Of a stretch of 64,000 bases of DNA, positions 1 through 9,812 are shown in pieces. Position numbers and translations under genes: made by a program. Every line of letters begins with the position of its first letter. Position 1 is the first letter of the stretch. This DNA comes from Molanna angustata. Taxonomy: Eukaryota; Arthropoda; Insecta; Trichoptera; Molannidae. The stretch spans positions 17,148,275-17,212,274 of the forward strand of contig OY754984.1 of assembly GCA_963576475.1 (NCBI GenBank). The letters are read 5' to 3'. Under the pieces are notes generated by a model. It did not search any database and was not told the origin of the DNA. It saw only the letters and a program-made list of their open reading frames with translations.

Positions 1-398
1 CCTTGGCCTCCGTCAGTCTTCGCCTCCAGCTTCTCCTATCTTCTGCAGCAACTTTCCAACTGCCCGGCACTTGCAGTAGTTGGGAAGCATCCCTTCCAAC
101 TTCGTCCTCCCATCGCAGCCGCGGTCTTCCAACCTTTCGTCTTCCACCTGGATGTCCACACAGAACTTTCTTTGGTATTCGCTGTGGTGGCATTCTCTGT
201 ACATGTCCGGCCCATCTCAATCTGCTCAATCTGACATGCACAGAGAGCCTGGAAGTTTTGTAGATAGCATACAGCTCATTATTGTATCTAATCCTCCAGG
301 CGTCACCATCAGGCACAGGTCCTAGGATTCTACGAAGCACTCGTCTCTCAAACGTGTCCAGTATTTCAGCAGATGGACTGTTGCTTTCATTGTTCACA
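1..398 (-). mobile_element. LINE 3' coding tail (RTE-like), cut by window edge
   Basis: An uninterrupted minus-strand frame covers this stretch and gives the C-terminal part of a non-LTR reverse transcriptase protein: ERRVLRRILGP, then RLRWAGHVQRMP, GRPRLRWEDEV and WKVAAEDRRSWRR. The endonuclease and catalytic reverse transcriptase domains are absent, so this is a 5'-truncated, non-autonomous copy. The same family recurs at 58831-59105 (RLRWAGHVQRMPNTRLPKK). The 3' end lies off the window. Assignment to the RTE group is from general resemblance of the tail and is provisional. Confidence 0.8.
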
Positions 399-399
399 A

Positions 400-640
400 A
401 TAAACTGATTTCTAAATTTCTCAATAGATGGGGTTACAAAAAGGCTTTTCCGTTACTGCAAAGATGGCAATAGTATAGTTCCTTATTTTCAAGTGAAATG
501 TTGCACACTATTTAAATATATAGAACTTTCAAAAATTACATTGATAAGGGAACTAAATAAGAAAGCAAAGCCCTGTAGGTGCCTCGAGTTCCTGGTTCTT
601 CTACAATATCCCAACTTCGTCTCTATTGAGATGTTAAAAA
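400..640 (-). repeat. Repeat C fragment
   Basis: Contains the block GCCCTGTAGGTGCCT, a CTGGTTCTTCTAC stretch and TTCGTCTCTATTGAGAT, which recurs (same or opposite strand) at 14.9-15.2 kb, 45.2-45.4 kb and 54.3-54.9 kb. The neighbouring CTCAATAGATGG and ATATAGAACTTTCAAA pieces recur near 15120 and 54390. No coding potential. Confidence 0.65.
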
Positions 641-1039
641 AAATGTTTGTCAATAAAAACATGAACATCTTCAATGAATTGCTGAAATACATCGACTTAT
701 ACAAAATCTTTTAAAAATACATCTACATAAAAAAAAAATACTAAATATACATAACTATATTCCTATAAACAAACGTTCCATAAACAACTTTATAAACAAA
801 TGTGTTTGAAATGGAAAATGCCGTTCAAATACCTAATGTTTATATTAAAACCAATTTGATTAAGGATTTAGGATATTTGTTTGTAACTTTTCACACAATT
901 TAAAATCGAAATTATGCAAATTATTATATATAAGCATAATATTGTCATTTATAGTGAAATAATAAAACTGGAAGAAATCTTTTTTTTGTTAATTTCTCTT
1001 AATTTAATAGAAAATAGCATTGCTTTTAATATAAAAATA
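641..1039. other. Unassigned AT-rich spacer
   Basis: AT-rich sequence without a convincing frame, hairpin or repeat match within the window. Confidence 0.6.
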
Positions 1040-1221
1040 ACACCATTTCATGCGGCGTAACCCAGGATGAGAGTCACATTGTGATATTATGTCCACTTAT
1101 GGGGGAAGGATGCACCCCTGGTGACATAATTATGGCAAACGACAAGGCGATTGCAGTCGCCGCATATTAGAGTGGCAGGGTTTGAACCAACCGGACACGT
1201 AAAGTTAGTACACCATTTCAT
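1040..1221. mobile_element. 158-bp short insertion with 12-bp TSD
   Basis: The 12-mer ACACCATTTCAT occurs at 1040-1051 and again at 1210-1221, bracketing 158 bp of sequence richer in G+C than its surroundings. The insert starts GCGGCGTAACCCAGG and carries GGTTTGAACC near its right end, which on the minus strand resembles an RNA polymerase III B box (GGTTCAAACC). A duplication this long favours target-primed retrotransposition of a SINE-like unit. There is no A-rich tail, so the class is open. Confidence 0.6.
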
Positions 1222-1813
1222 AAAAAAATGTTTTTTATAAAACGCGCAATAGATAAGCTGTATCATCTTCGCACTATAGCATGCAAATTCTCCATTCTCA
1301 AACATAAATTACCGTATGCAATCATAAGAATGCTATATTTATCATTAGCAGATAGTATCATCAACTATGGACTGAGTAGTTATGGCAGGACATACAAAAC
1401 CTATTTAGCAAATATCTATAACCTACAATTAAAACTTTTAAAAATCATAATAGGTAATAAAATAAAAAGTACGTATCAGAATAATGAAAAGGGTATATTC
1501 AAACACTGTAATGTATTAGCTATACACATATCATAAAGTAAAAATTGCCATCTTAAAAGACGAACATGATAACATTAATAAATTAGAAGTAAACTCACGT
1601 AGAAATAACCTCCGAAAGTTAAACTACCTAAAGAAATATATTTTACCTGTGTACAAAAATGTATATGGCATGAGAACATGGGAATATCTCCTGCCAAAAA
1701 TATTAAATGATATGGATGATGAGCTCTTGCATATATGCACTACGTGCCCGAAATTTTTTATCCACTTAAAAAGGTATATGATGAGGTCCGATGACGACAG
1801 CTATGTGCTCTAG
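1222..1813 (+). mobile_element. LINE 3' coding remnant (Jockey/CR1-like)
   Basis: The plus-strand frame to 1536 encodes IKRAIDKLYHLRTI, ADSIINYGLSSYGRTYKTYL and LKLLKIIIGNKIKS, the post-polymerase domain of a non-LTR reverse transcriptase. It matches in style the intact element at 25-29 kb (SILQYGILGWGGTYKTNL) but is a different family. A frameshift near 1520 moves the rest into another frame (KIAILKDEHDNINKLE, then GMRTWEYLLPKILND), ending at TAG 1811-1813. It is inactive: 5' truncated and frameshifted. Confidence 0.8.
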
Positions 1814-2309
<496 letters not shown>

Positions 2310-2344
2310 AAAAAAATCTACGGTTACGAAGCAGCAACGCTTAA

Positions 2345-2500
2345 TTTATTTGACAGTTATGTACTATCTTACTTATTAAATCTCGTTAACAGATTACTAA
2401 ACGCACTAGATAAGCTGAACTATAATAGTGAAGATCGGTATTAAAAAATCTTACCCTTAAACGTACATGTGACTAACAAGTTCACCGAATTGTTACTTTC
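2345..2500 (+). repeat. Direct repeat, copy 1
   Basis: Shares ACTAGATAAGC, AAGATCGGTATTAAAAAAT and an ACCGAATTGTT end with 3215-3371, at about 80 percent similarity by eye, with small indels. Non-coding. Confidence 0.65.
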
Positions 2501-3120
2501 ATTGTAAATCTTTATAAACTTTATAATATTTTATATTTATTTAAATAATCATGTTTATATTGAACTATTTTTAAAATCCATGAAAATTTTCTTTTAAATC
2601 TTCGGTTACCTTACCAGGCAATGAGAATATGATTCACACATATTCTTCTGGAATTCCATAGATGTTAAATATACCTACTTTTCTAAAAATATGATTGAAC
2701 GTAATGTTTACTATATTGTGGTCCGATAAAGGGCTAAAACATAATTGTTGAAAAAGCAATAAGTTTAAATAATAAATTATATTATAAGTTTAAATAATCC
2801 CTTTATAATGAAATAGTACTTAAATAAACAATATTGTATTCAAAGTGCGTTAATTTATTGACGCGGTATTAAATTACCACAGTATCTAAAATTGGTCAAT
2901 AAAATATCGGTAATGTAATTCTGCTTGTATATTTGCATGACTTATAGGCCAAAGTGGGTTGGCTAAAGTGCTTCGATTTTCCCAAACTTATTGAGAATTC
3001 CAATACAACACCATACAGAGTCCCTCTGCGATTTCAAGAACGACTTGTAACAATACCAAAGAGTGGAACGTACCCACCGAAAACCCAAGTGCTTTGGTAA
3101 ATTTCATTTTTTTTCTTCAT
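2501..3120. other. Unassigned AT-rich sequence
   Basis: No convincing frame. A short internal repeat, ATAAGTTTAAATAAT, occurs twice around 2759-2797. Confidence 0.5.
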
Positions 3121-3205
3121 TTATATTATTATGTATACAATGGTGGGTTTATTGGCAAAAGACAATTTCTTTCAACCAACCAAAGCAACGTGAGACCATT
3201 AAAAG
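3121..3205 (-). repeat. LINE-type 3' tail remnant (tail T)
   Basis: Carries GGTGGGTTTATTGGCAAAAG, an ACAATTTCTTTCAACCA stretch and CAAAGCAACGTGAG. These match the minus-strand 3' tail of the LINE at 41281-42594 and related tails at 20.7, 35.5, 62.9 and 63.9 kb. Confidence 0.55.
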
Positions 3206-3214
3206 TATAGTGTT

Positions 3215-3371
3215 AGATACTAACGGTCTTACTTACATATTAGATTTCGTTAATTGCTTAATAAACGCGCAACTAGATAAGCATGACTAAAATAGTTAAG
3301 ATCGGTATTAAAAAATATTACACATAAACGTATACTAAGATATGACTAACTAGTTTACCGAATTGTTTACG
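3215..3371 (+). repeat. Direct repeat, copy 2
   Basis: Second copy of the 2345-2500 sequence, in the same orientation about 870 bp downstream. Whether this is a local duplication or two inserts of one dispersed family cannot be told from the window. Confidence 0.65.
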
Positions 3372-3985
3372 AACACCCTCATTTATTTTTATCATATGGC
3401 CAAATTGGCTTCACAGATGTCAAAAAATTGATAAATACATGGAATTTTTGGATTGCTGACATCGAAAAATGAAAACAAACACCGCGTTTTGCCGTGTTCA
3501 GTCAATTTAAACACATTTGCGATGAAGAATAACAAGGAAAAACGTTATAAGTATTAAATTTTTCTGTGAATCTCAAAATATGCGTCGGATCATATATTAT
3601 GTGAAAGATCCGCCATTTTGAAATATTTGGTATGACGCGTTAGTCAAGCGTTGAACAACATCTCGACCCGTCCTAAATTGATGTCTATGAAATAGAGGTG
3701 TAATAAAGATAGTCACGTTTTACAAGTAAACATTTACGTTAATCACGCTCTATTACCAGGTACTAAAGATAGTTTACGTTTATAAGTAAGACAGATTACA
3801 TTACTAACAAAAAACAAACAGAAATATAAACACGTAACATTAGTAAATGTATAATAACAGCAACAAAGAAAGCAGGAAGATAGAGGTTGTGGGATGTGAG
3901 AGAGGATAGGGAAGGAGTCTCAATTGAGAGAGGTATAACAGCTTGAGTCTTCTATAAAAATATTTGAATCGATTAAGACGTCGTA
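3372..3985. other. Unassigned sequence
   Basis: No coherent frame. AAAGATAGTYTACGTTT-like motifs recur near 3707 and 3767. Confidence 0.45.
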
Positions 3986-4145
3986 AAATCATCCCTTAAG
4001 GTGTTCCATAGTCCTGCTGATGTACTTCAAAAGAGGAACTAAGAAATTCAGTAGGTAGAATGAATGAGAATAGCTGGTTTGATATGATCAGCAGATCGAA
4101 GAGGTCGACCGTGATTTGGCAAAAAAATATCATCTTTGTAAAGAT
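3986..4145 (-). mobile_element. LINE 3' remnant, target of the next insertion
   Basis: The minus-strand translation includes FLYNLYKDDIFLPNHG and RPLRSADHIKPAILIHS. This parallels the tail of the LINE at 41281-42594 (GRPLRSAERALLSIPIHS). It is heavily decayed and lacks a catalytic domain. The RTE insertion at 4157-4792 lies at its upstream edge. Confidence 0.6.
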
Positions 4146-4156
4146 TATACAAGAAC

Positions 4157-4792
4157 TTCTTCTTCTTCTTCTTCGCCAGCCATCTCTCCACTGCTGGATG
4201 TAGGCCTCCTCCTATGAACTCCATCTCTCTCGGTCCTGTGCTTTCCCCAGCCAACCTCTCCCCGCAACCGGAATGATATCGTCCACCCATCTTTTTTGTG
4301 GTCGCCCTACCGGTCTTTTATTTTCCCACGGTCTCCATTTTAGTATTCTGGGTGTCCACCTCTCGGTACCCTGTCTTGCAACATGCCCTGCCCACTGCCA
4401 TTTCAACTTTGCAACACGGTCTGCTATGTCAACGACTTTTGTTTGGCGTCTTATTTCTTCATTTCTTATTTTATCCCGGAGGCTCACTCTTAACATTTGC
4501 CGTTCCATAGCTTGTTGCGTACATTTTAGTTTGTATATTGTGTTGGCAGTTAGTGTCATTGTTTCCAATCCATATGTTAGCACTGGGAGGATACATGTTT
4601 CAAAGACCTTTCTTTTCAAATTCATCGGAATGTCTTTGTTTTTCAGGATGTGACCGAGTTTACCGAAGGCCACCCAATCTAGTCCAATTCGTCTGGGTAT
4701 CTCTGCTAATTGATTTTCTTTTCCCAGTTTTATTTTGTGCCCCAGGTATATGTAGTCCTCAACGGCTTCAACCGTGTTGTTATTAATTTTAA
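4157..4792 (-). mobile_element. 5'-truncated RTE-like LINE insertion
   Basis: The minus-strand frame encodes the C-terminal third of a non-LTR reverse transcriptase: IYLGHKIKLGKENQ, FGKLGHILKNKDIPMNLK, ETCILPVLTYGLET, LRVSLRDKIRNEEIRR, LKWQWAGHVARQ and RPVGRPQKRWVDDI. The 3' end is a (GAA)n tail, seen as TTC repeats at 4157-4172. Perfect 11-bp copies of TATACAAGAAC at 4146-4156 and 4793-4803 mark the target-site duplication. The insert is therefore 636 bp, was 5' truncated on arrival, and lacks endonuclease and polymerase motifs, so it is dead. The frame is still open, which suggests a fairly recent insertion. Confidence 0.92.
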
Positions 4793-4846
4793 TATACAAG
4801 AACAATTAGTGTTATTTATTATATTAAACAGTAGTGAAAGTAAATG

Positions 4847-5362
4847 CCAAAGAAAGTTGAGAGGCAAGAGTAGAGAGAAGACGTGGCCTTGCCCGGGCTG
4901 CTCTTGGGAAATTATCATACATTCTGAAATCTCGTAAATACTCACATTATTTGAAAAAGAAGCTATTTGATGCATGTATTCTCCCAGTGCTTACTTATGG
5001 AATGGAATCATCGATTTGTGACACAGAGAGCTATGAAGAGAAAGTTGCTGGGTGTTTCAATAAGGGACAGAATTCAGAATGTCATGATAAGAGAAAGAAC
5101 CAAAGTAGCCGATGTAGCGGAAAGGGTCGCTGGTCTTAAGTGGAGCTGGGCTGGGCATATTGCCAGATGGCAGGATTCACGATGGACCAAAAAGATAGTA
5201 GAATGGCGACCGAGAACAAGCCGAAGAAGTGTCGGCAGACCCCAGGCAAGATGGTCTGATGACATCAAGAAATGTGCTGGAGGGAGATGGATGCATTGTG
5301 CTCAAGACAAGAGGCCTATGTCCAAGAATGGAAAAAACAGGTTGAAGAAGAAGAATAAGTAA
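4847..5362 (+). mobile_element. 5'-truncated RTE-like LINE insertion
   Basis: Encodes the same domain as the neighbour at 4157-4792 but in the opposite direction: KKLFDACILPVLTYGMESS, a frameshift near 5010, then LLGVSIRDRIQNVMIRERT, LKWSWAGHIARW and RRSVGRPQARWSDDI, with a GAAGAAGAAG-type tail. The 11-mer GAAAGTAAATG at 4836-4846 and 5363-5373 is the target-site duplication. The copy is 516 bp and inactive. Only 32 bp separate the two TSDs of these opposed insertions. Confidence 0.9.
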
Positions 5363-5429
5363 GAAAGTAAATGAATGTTACATTTAAAATTCATATAGGT
5401 ACTTTATCATACGTTTTAATAGTGTAGTT

Positions 5430-5522
5430 TGAGTAGAGATTTTTAGGTGAGACGAGGCTGGTGTGCGGGGATGCACGAAATGTGGGATATCCGTGGAGCT
5501 ATGAATGAATGAATGAGTTATC
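5430..5522 (+). repeat. Repeat B fragment with (GAAT)n tail
   Basis: TTTTTAGGTGAGACGAGGCT, then a GGTGTGCGGGGATGCAC stretch, then GTGGGATATCC and a GAATGAATGAATGAG tail. The family recurs at 8.34, 16.5, 20.1, 39.1, 48.2 and 60.9 kb. It looks like a short retroposon or MITE with a tetranucleotide tail. Confidence 0.65.
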
Positions 5523-6014
5523 GATCTATGAAGGAGCAGATTACAGTCCTCACTTGCAGAACAGGTGGTGGTGTAAAATTGTTTGTTTCCATAATAATTT
5601 TCTGACGTCAGTTTTACTCAACATTTTTTTTTCAATATACTTTAACAGCGCGTCGTTTGACTTATATCGGCAAAATACCGTCCTATATTGTTGGATAAAT
5701 CCGAATTGCGAAAACCATAACGGAGATATAAAATAATTTTCTATTGGAATATCATTAGATTATATATTATCTGTTGTGTTTGATGAAATATTACATAAGT
5801 ATAATCGTTATGTGTGCGACGGGCATCATGTTGATGTCGTAAACTTTTGAAATATTCAAAATCACGTTTCATTCGGAGGCACATCGTAACTATACAAGAC
5901 TATTCAGAGGAAAATTCAATAGACTCACTGGTTTATTGATAAAAAAAATATATTACGTAAGAGAGTGTATCGTCAAATCCACAATATTATATACATACAT
6001 CTACATATTATCCA
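5523..6014. other. Unassigned sequence
   Basis: A 75-codon frame at 5509-5736 has no recognisable motif and is probably chance. No structural repeat seen. Confidence 0.45.
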
Positions 6015-6015
6015 A

Positions 6016-6113
6016 ATGTCGATTCGTTCATGAGAATTCAATTCTCTGAATGAATCGACATTATCCAACTGTCGATTCGTTCATGAGAATTCAATTCTCT
6101 AAATGAATCGACA
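6016..6113. repeat. Two tandem near-identical hairpins
   Basis: Inverted repeat 1 spans 6016-6061 (arms begin ATGTCGATTCGTTCA) and inverted repeat 2 spans 6070-6113. Each has an arm of about 20 bp around a central GAGAATTCAATTCTC, and they differ by only a few bases. The pair is a tandem duplication of one palindrome. Confidence 0.85.
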
Positions 6114-6206
6114 TTATTCAGCCAAGATGCGTGTACGAAGAAACATTTTGGATGGCGTAGTGGACATTTTGCATGCTAATAACACCGACTAGAGTCCTCG
6201 CAGCAT

Positions 6207-6345
6207 ATACATATGCTCCCGTACATGGATTTACTCAGAATTCGGAGTAGAACATTTTATGTGAGTTTTGTGTGTGTGTGTGTGTGTTTGTGTGTGTGTC
6301 CCCTTATAACTTTTGATCCGCTCAATTTTCAGAGCCCAAATTGTT
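6207..6345 (-). repeat. Repeat A fragment with (GT)n
   Basis: Contains TTTACTCAGAATTCGGAGTA, a (GT)n tract, and ATAACTTTTGATCCGCTCAA. It is the reverse complement of the right part of Repeat A at 7119-8166 and breaks off after 6345. Confidence 0.8.
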
Positions 6346-6814
6346 TGTCCGCTTAACACTGCTAAAATCAACTATCAACGTATCAGGCGCACATAGAGTA
6401 ACAAGAGGTAAAATATAATATATAATGTTTTTTTTTTTGGCTCTTCACCCGTTGAGAGTGTTCTCAGCCATATAAATTAACATATTAAATTGTCTAAATA
6501 GAGAGAAACCAATTACAAACGGCGTAATTCGCGCGATGCAAATGTCACATCTATCGCAAAATTGAAATACCAGGAGAGCATAGACGATGAAATGTGTTTC
6601 TTTGAATTGTATGCGAGATACGTGGTCAAATAAGTACGTTTCAATATCAGGAGCGCATAATATATAATGAGTTGAAATATCACAGAACAAAGACGACATT
6701 AGTTTCATCTGCCAGGTAAACATAACGTGCAGAAGGTCATGTTAAATGATCTAAACCTATTGTCTGTCAAATAACAAATTAATATACTTCAGTGTTTTAA
6801 TTTTTATATATAAA
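6346..6814. other. Unassigned sequence
   Basis: A 92-codon minus frame at 6445-6723 shows no domain. Imperfect repeats of the type ATCAGGCGCACATA and ATATCAGGAGCGCATA suggest a decayed repeat. Confidence 0.4.
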
Positions 6815-7075
6815 ATCCAGCATGGCGCTATACGAAAAAATCTCAATACACAAATTAAAAATAATAAAGAATATCACGAATATGAAAAAAGAAACAGGGA
6901 AGATATAAGTTTAGACAAAGGAAATAAAGTCTCAACGCAGAATTCTCTAATGTATAATGGTCTTAAATTATATAAAAGCATGCCGAGGGAAATAAAAGGG
7001 GAAAAAAGTTTTGGTCTTTTTGAGAAAAAATGTGTCAACTACATTATGAAAAATGGAAATAATTCCTTATATTAT
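6815..7075 (+). mobile_element. LINE extreme 3' coding remnant
   Basis: The translation around 6950-7060 reads LMYNGLKLYKSMPREIK, then SFGLFEKKCVNYIM. This is the terminal motif of many non-LTR reverse transcriptases, compare LFNSLPTNIK at 63.2 kb. Upstream it is frameshifted. Repeat A follows 44 bp later. Confidence 0.6.
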
Positions 7076-7118
7076 GTTACTATAATTATGCTTTGTATTG
7101 TAAAATACAGATCGATAA

Positions 7119-7923
7119 CACATGAGATCCAACTGTCGATAGCGATAGTATGTATAGTTGAAGAATATGTACCAAACTATAAACCCATAAATACAAATTA
7201 TTGAATATTTTCAGATATTTTGTTTTCTATACAACATATGTACCTAGGTATGTATGTCAAGATATGATAGTATGGAGGAAGTTCCTTTTTTCCTACCCAG
7301 AATATGAAAATATCATGATGGTATGTATGTTTGGAGATGAAGTATCAAACTATTAAGTCTTCTTACATATTGTGTATAGGCGACTGCCATACAAAATGTA
7401 TGAAGCGATGTCGTCACTAAATTCAATTTTTAAAAAAATTGTTAAAAAAAATTGAGATCTTCTACTACAATGTTAATATTTTTTTATAGTAAATTAAATT
7501 ATCCAGTTGGGGTGTTTCGGCTTTTTGCGATAATTGTATAAGTTTTGGAAATATAGGCAGTTAAACTCATAAATTTATCATAACAAAAATATTTTTATTA
7601 ATAAAAAATGTTTGAGAAACCCTGGAATTTTTTTGAATAAATTAATTTGAGATTTTTTATTTTTCTATGTTTGTACCAATTTTCAGCGTTCTAGCTTTTA
7701 TGGTTTCTGAGATATATGGAAAAATAAAATAAAAATTAAAAAGTTGATAACCCCTGATTGAAACAAAAATTCAAAATTCTGAGTATAAAAGTTTTGTAGG
7801 CCTGTAACTTTTTATATATTCTGAAATTTTGGGCTCTGTAAATTGAGCGGATCAAAAGTTATAAGGGGGGAACGGACACACTCACACACAGACACACAGA
7901 CACACACACACACAGACACACAG

Positions 7924-7955
<32 letters not shown>

Positions 7956-8166
7956 TCGAAATGTTCTACTCCGAATTCTGAGTAAATCCGTGTATGGAAC
8001 ATATATGCTGCGAAGCCTCTAAGTTGGTGTTTTTTGACTTCAAAGTTGGAAAAGCCGTGAAAAAAGTAGACCTCTCCATACAATTCTCGCGTATTCTGGC
8101 TTGATACATTGTCGATATGTTAAGAGAACAAAGTTCTCCTGAACAAATCGACAGTTGGATTATATG
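7119..8166 (+). mobile_element. Repeat A, complete copy 1 (TIR element)
   Basis: A 1.05-kb non-coding unit. ATCCAACTGTCGAT lies at 7127-7140 and its exact reverse complement ATCGACAGTTGGAT at 8147-8160, giving 14-bp inverted repeats that extend imperfectly to CACATGAG and TATATG. A near-identical copy is at 23909-24931, an interrupted one at 40658-42776 and partial ones at 6.2 and 20.9 kb. It contains a (CA)n tract. The structure suggests a non-autonomous DNA transposon. No transposase is seen and the TSD is unclear. Confidence 0.8.
7880..7953. repeat. (CA)n microsatellite inside Repeat A
   Basis: ACACACAGACACAC-type array. Repeat A copies 1 and 2 and the fragment at 6.2 kb all carry a CA/GT tract at this position, so it was present before dispersal. 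Confidence 0.9.
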
Positions 8167-8334
8167 GTACATAATATAGTATTATATATGTCAATTTTTA
8201 TGTGAAGTTTAAATCTGATACTCTATTGGTATTCAATGAACTAATCATTCTATTTTTATTTTGTCATACATTCTCTACTAATGACATTGTATCCTGTTTC
8301 TTTTTCCAAATTAAAAATAAATTTACATCTCAAA

Positions 8335-8515
8335 TAGTTCAGCAATGAGGTTTACCACCCATTCTAAATGTAGTGCATTTTTAGGTCAGTTGAGTTGCGT
8401 ATGTGTACACGCAAGTGTCGTGCTTCGTTTTATAAGGTAATGTACATGCGAACACGAACACTTGTCGCTGGTAACCCCCACATTGTAGTTTATGCCGTGA
8501 TGGTGTAAAATTAAA
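8335..8515 (+). repeat. Repeat B copy
   Basis: CAATGAGGTTTACCACCCAT, then TTTTTAGGTCAGTTGAG, CACTTGTCGCTGGTAACCCC and TGCCGTGATGG. Matches the copy at 48190-48370 in order and orientation. Confidence 0.7.
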
Positions 8516-9169
8516 ACATTTCAAAAACATAATCTCTAATTTGGTAAGAAAAGCGTTGAAAAATTACCTATTTAAATGCAAAGACATTTCAAATAAAATA
8601 CACTTAAAAACACGAAAATTTGCGGCGAGATTTTCCATGTTGAAACGAAAATATGATGCGAGAGAAATAACGCGAAAAGACGACAGAGAAATGAGAAAAA
8701 AATAAGAAAAAAAGGAAGAAAATTTGACAACAAAAGATGAGACAAAAGAAACATTTTTCGCCCAAGGTATTTAATTTCAGCCTCTTTGATCTATTTATAA
8801 AAAACCGAGAAATGATATTATTCCATTTATATCGCTATTTAATGACTGAAAAATACGCCGCGAAGAAAAAAAACACCAACAAAATGTAACATTTTCCTGT
8901 TCACACTTTTTGTGTACGGTGTGATTTAATGTATGTGAGATTCTAAAAAAAATAGAAAAGAACGTGAAGAAAAATATATTTATCTATGGTACGAGTTTGT
9001 AATATTATAAAACTCTCACATTCAATATATTTCGCACTGAAGAAACATGTTTTTTTTTTAACTTTTCATTTTAAATATTTTCGCACGGTTTGCACTGAAG
9101 AACTTCACAATTATATGAGTACCTATATAAACATAAATATATAATTGTTAGTAGAATATGTTTTTTAGT
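8516..9169. other. Unassigned AT-rich sequence
   Basis: Contains a purine-rich region near 8650-8760 and no credible frame. Confidence 0.45.
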
Positions 9170-9353
9170 TAAATTATACGCATACATTGGCTTTTATTGT
9201 TGAATGTACGAATACTTTGGATTTTATAGTTGCATTTACGCATAAACTAAATTTTACAGTTGCATATTTTTACTCAAACTATATAAGATTGCTCTATGAT
9301 ATTTTAGGGTTTGAGTACTTTTATAATGTTATAGTGTCCCTATACACTACTTA
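9170..9353 (+). repeat. Repeat C, 30-bp tandem-type units (left of LTR element)
   Basis: Degenerate units such as TACGCATACATTGGCTTTTA and TTTACAGTTGCATAT, the same motif as the array at 14545-14860 on the other side of the gypsy element. This suggests that one repeat family flanks the element on both sides. Confidence 0.65.
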
Positions 9354-9355
9354 TT

Positions 9356-9575
9356 TGTTGGGGTGGAACTCTTAGTAATTGTAAGTAAAAGATGTCTATT
9401 CTTTTACACTTTAATTACAATACGTCAAATATACAAGATACAATTCAAGGTCAAATACTATTACAATTCACGGAGGTAGCTATCAACGGCGGAACGATGA
9501 ATGACGCGTCGCGTGCCCATTCAAACACTATATACACACACAGACATGCCATCTCTTTCACTCACATATCTCACA
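9356..9575 (-). repeat. 3' LTR
   Basis: 220 bp. Read in element sense it begins TGTGAGATATGTGAG and ends CCCCAACA, with TG...CA ends. Identical to 14130-14349 except one base. Two further T residues match outside the TG/CA boundary. Confidence 0.95.
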
Positions 9576-9586
9576 CTCCTCCACAC
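9576..9586 (-). other. Polypurine tract
   Basis: In element sense GTGTGGAGGAG directly precedes the 3' LTR (TGTGAG). This is the expected primer for plus-strand DNA synthesis in LTR elements. Confidence 0.75.
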
Positions 9587-9812
9587 TTAACCTCTGACAT
9601 CCATCCCTTACACTGGCCTGCAGGGATAACCGATGTCCAGGATCGAGTGTCCAAGTGTTCCTCCATCCTGCCTCCAGGCAACCCTCCCGATAACCTGAAA
9701 CAAGAGGAAACACAACTTAGCATCCGAGGAGTGAACTGGGGTGTCCGGGTCCAAACTCAAGCAATCCATAAGCTTCAGAGTCGAGACCCACAAGAACTAT
9801 GAGAACAACTTT

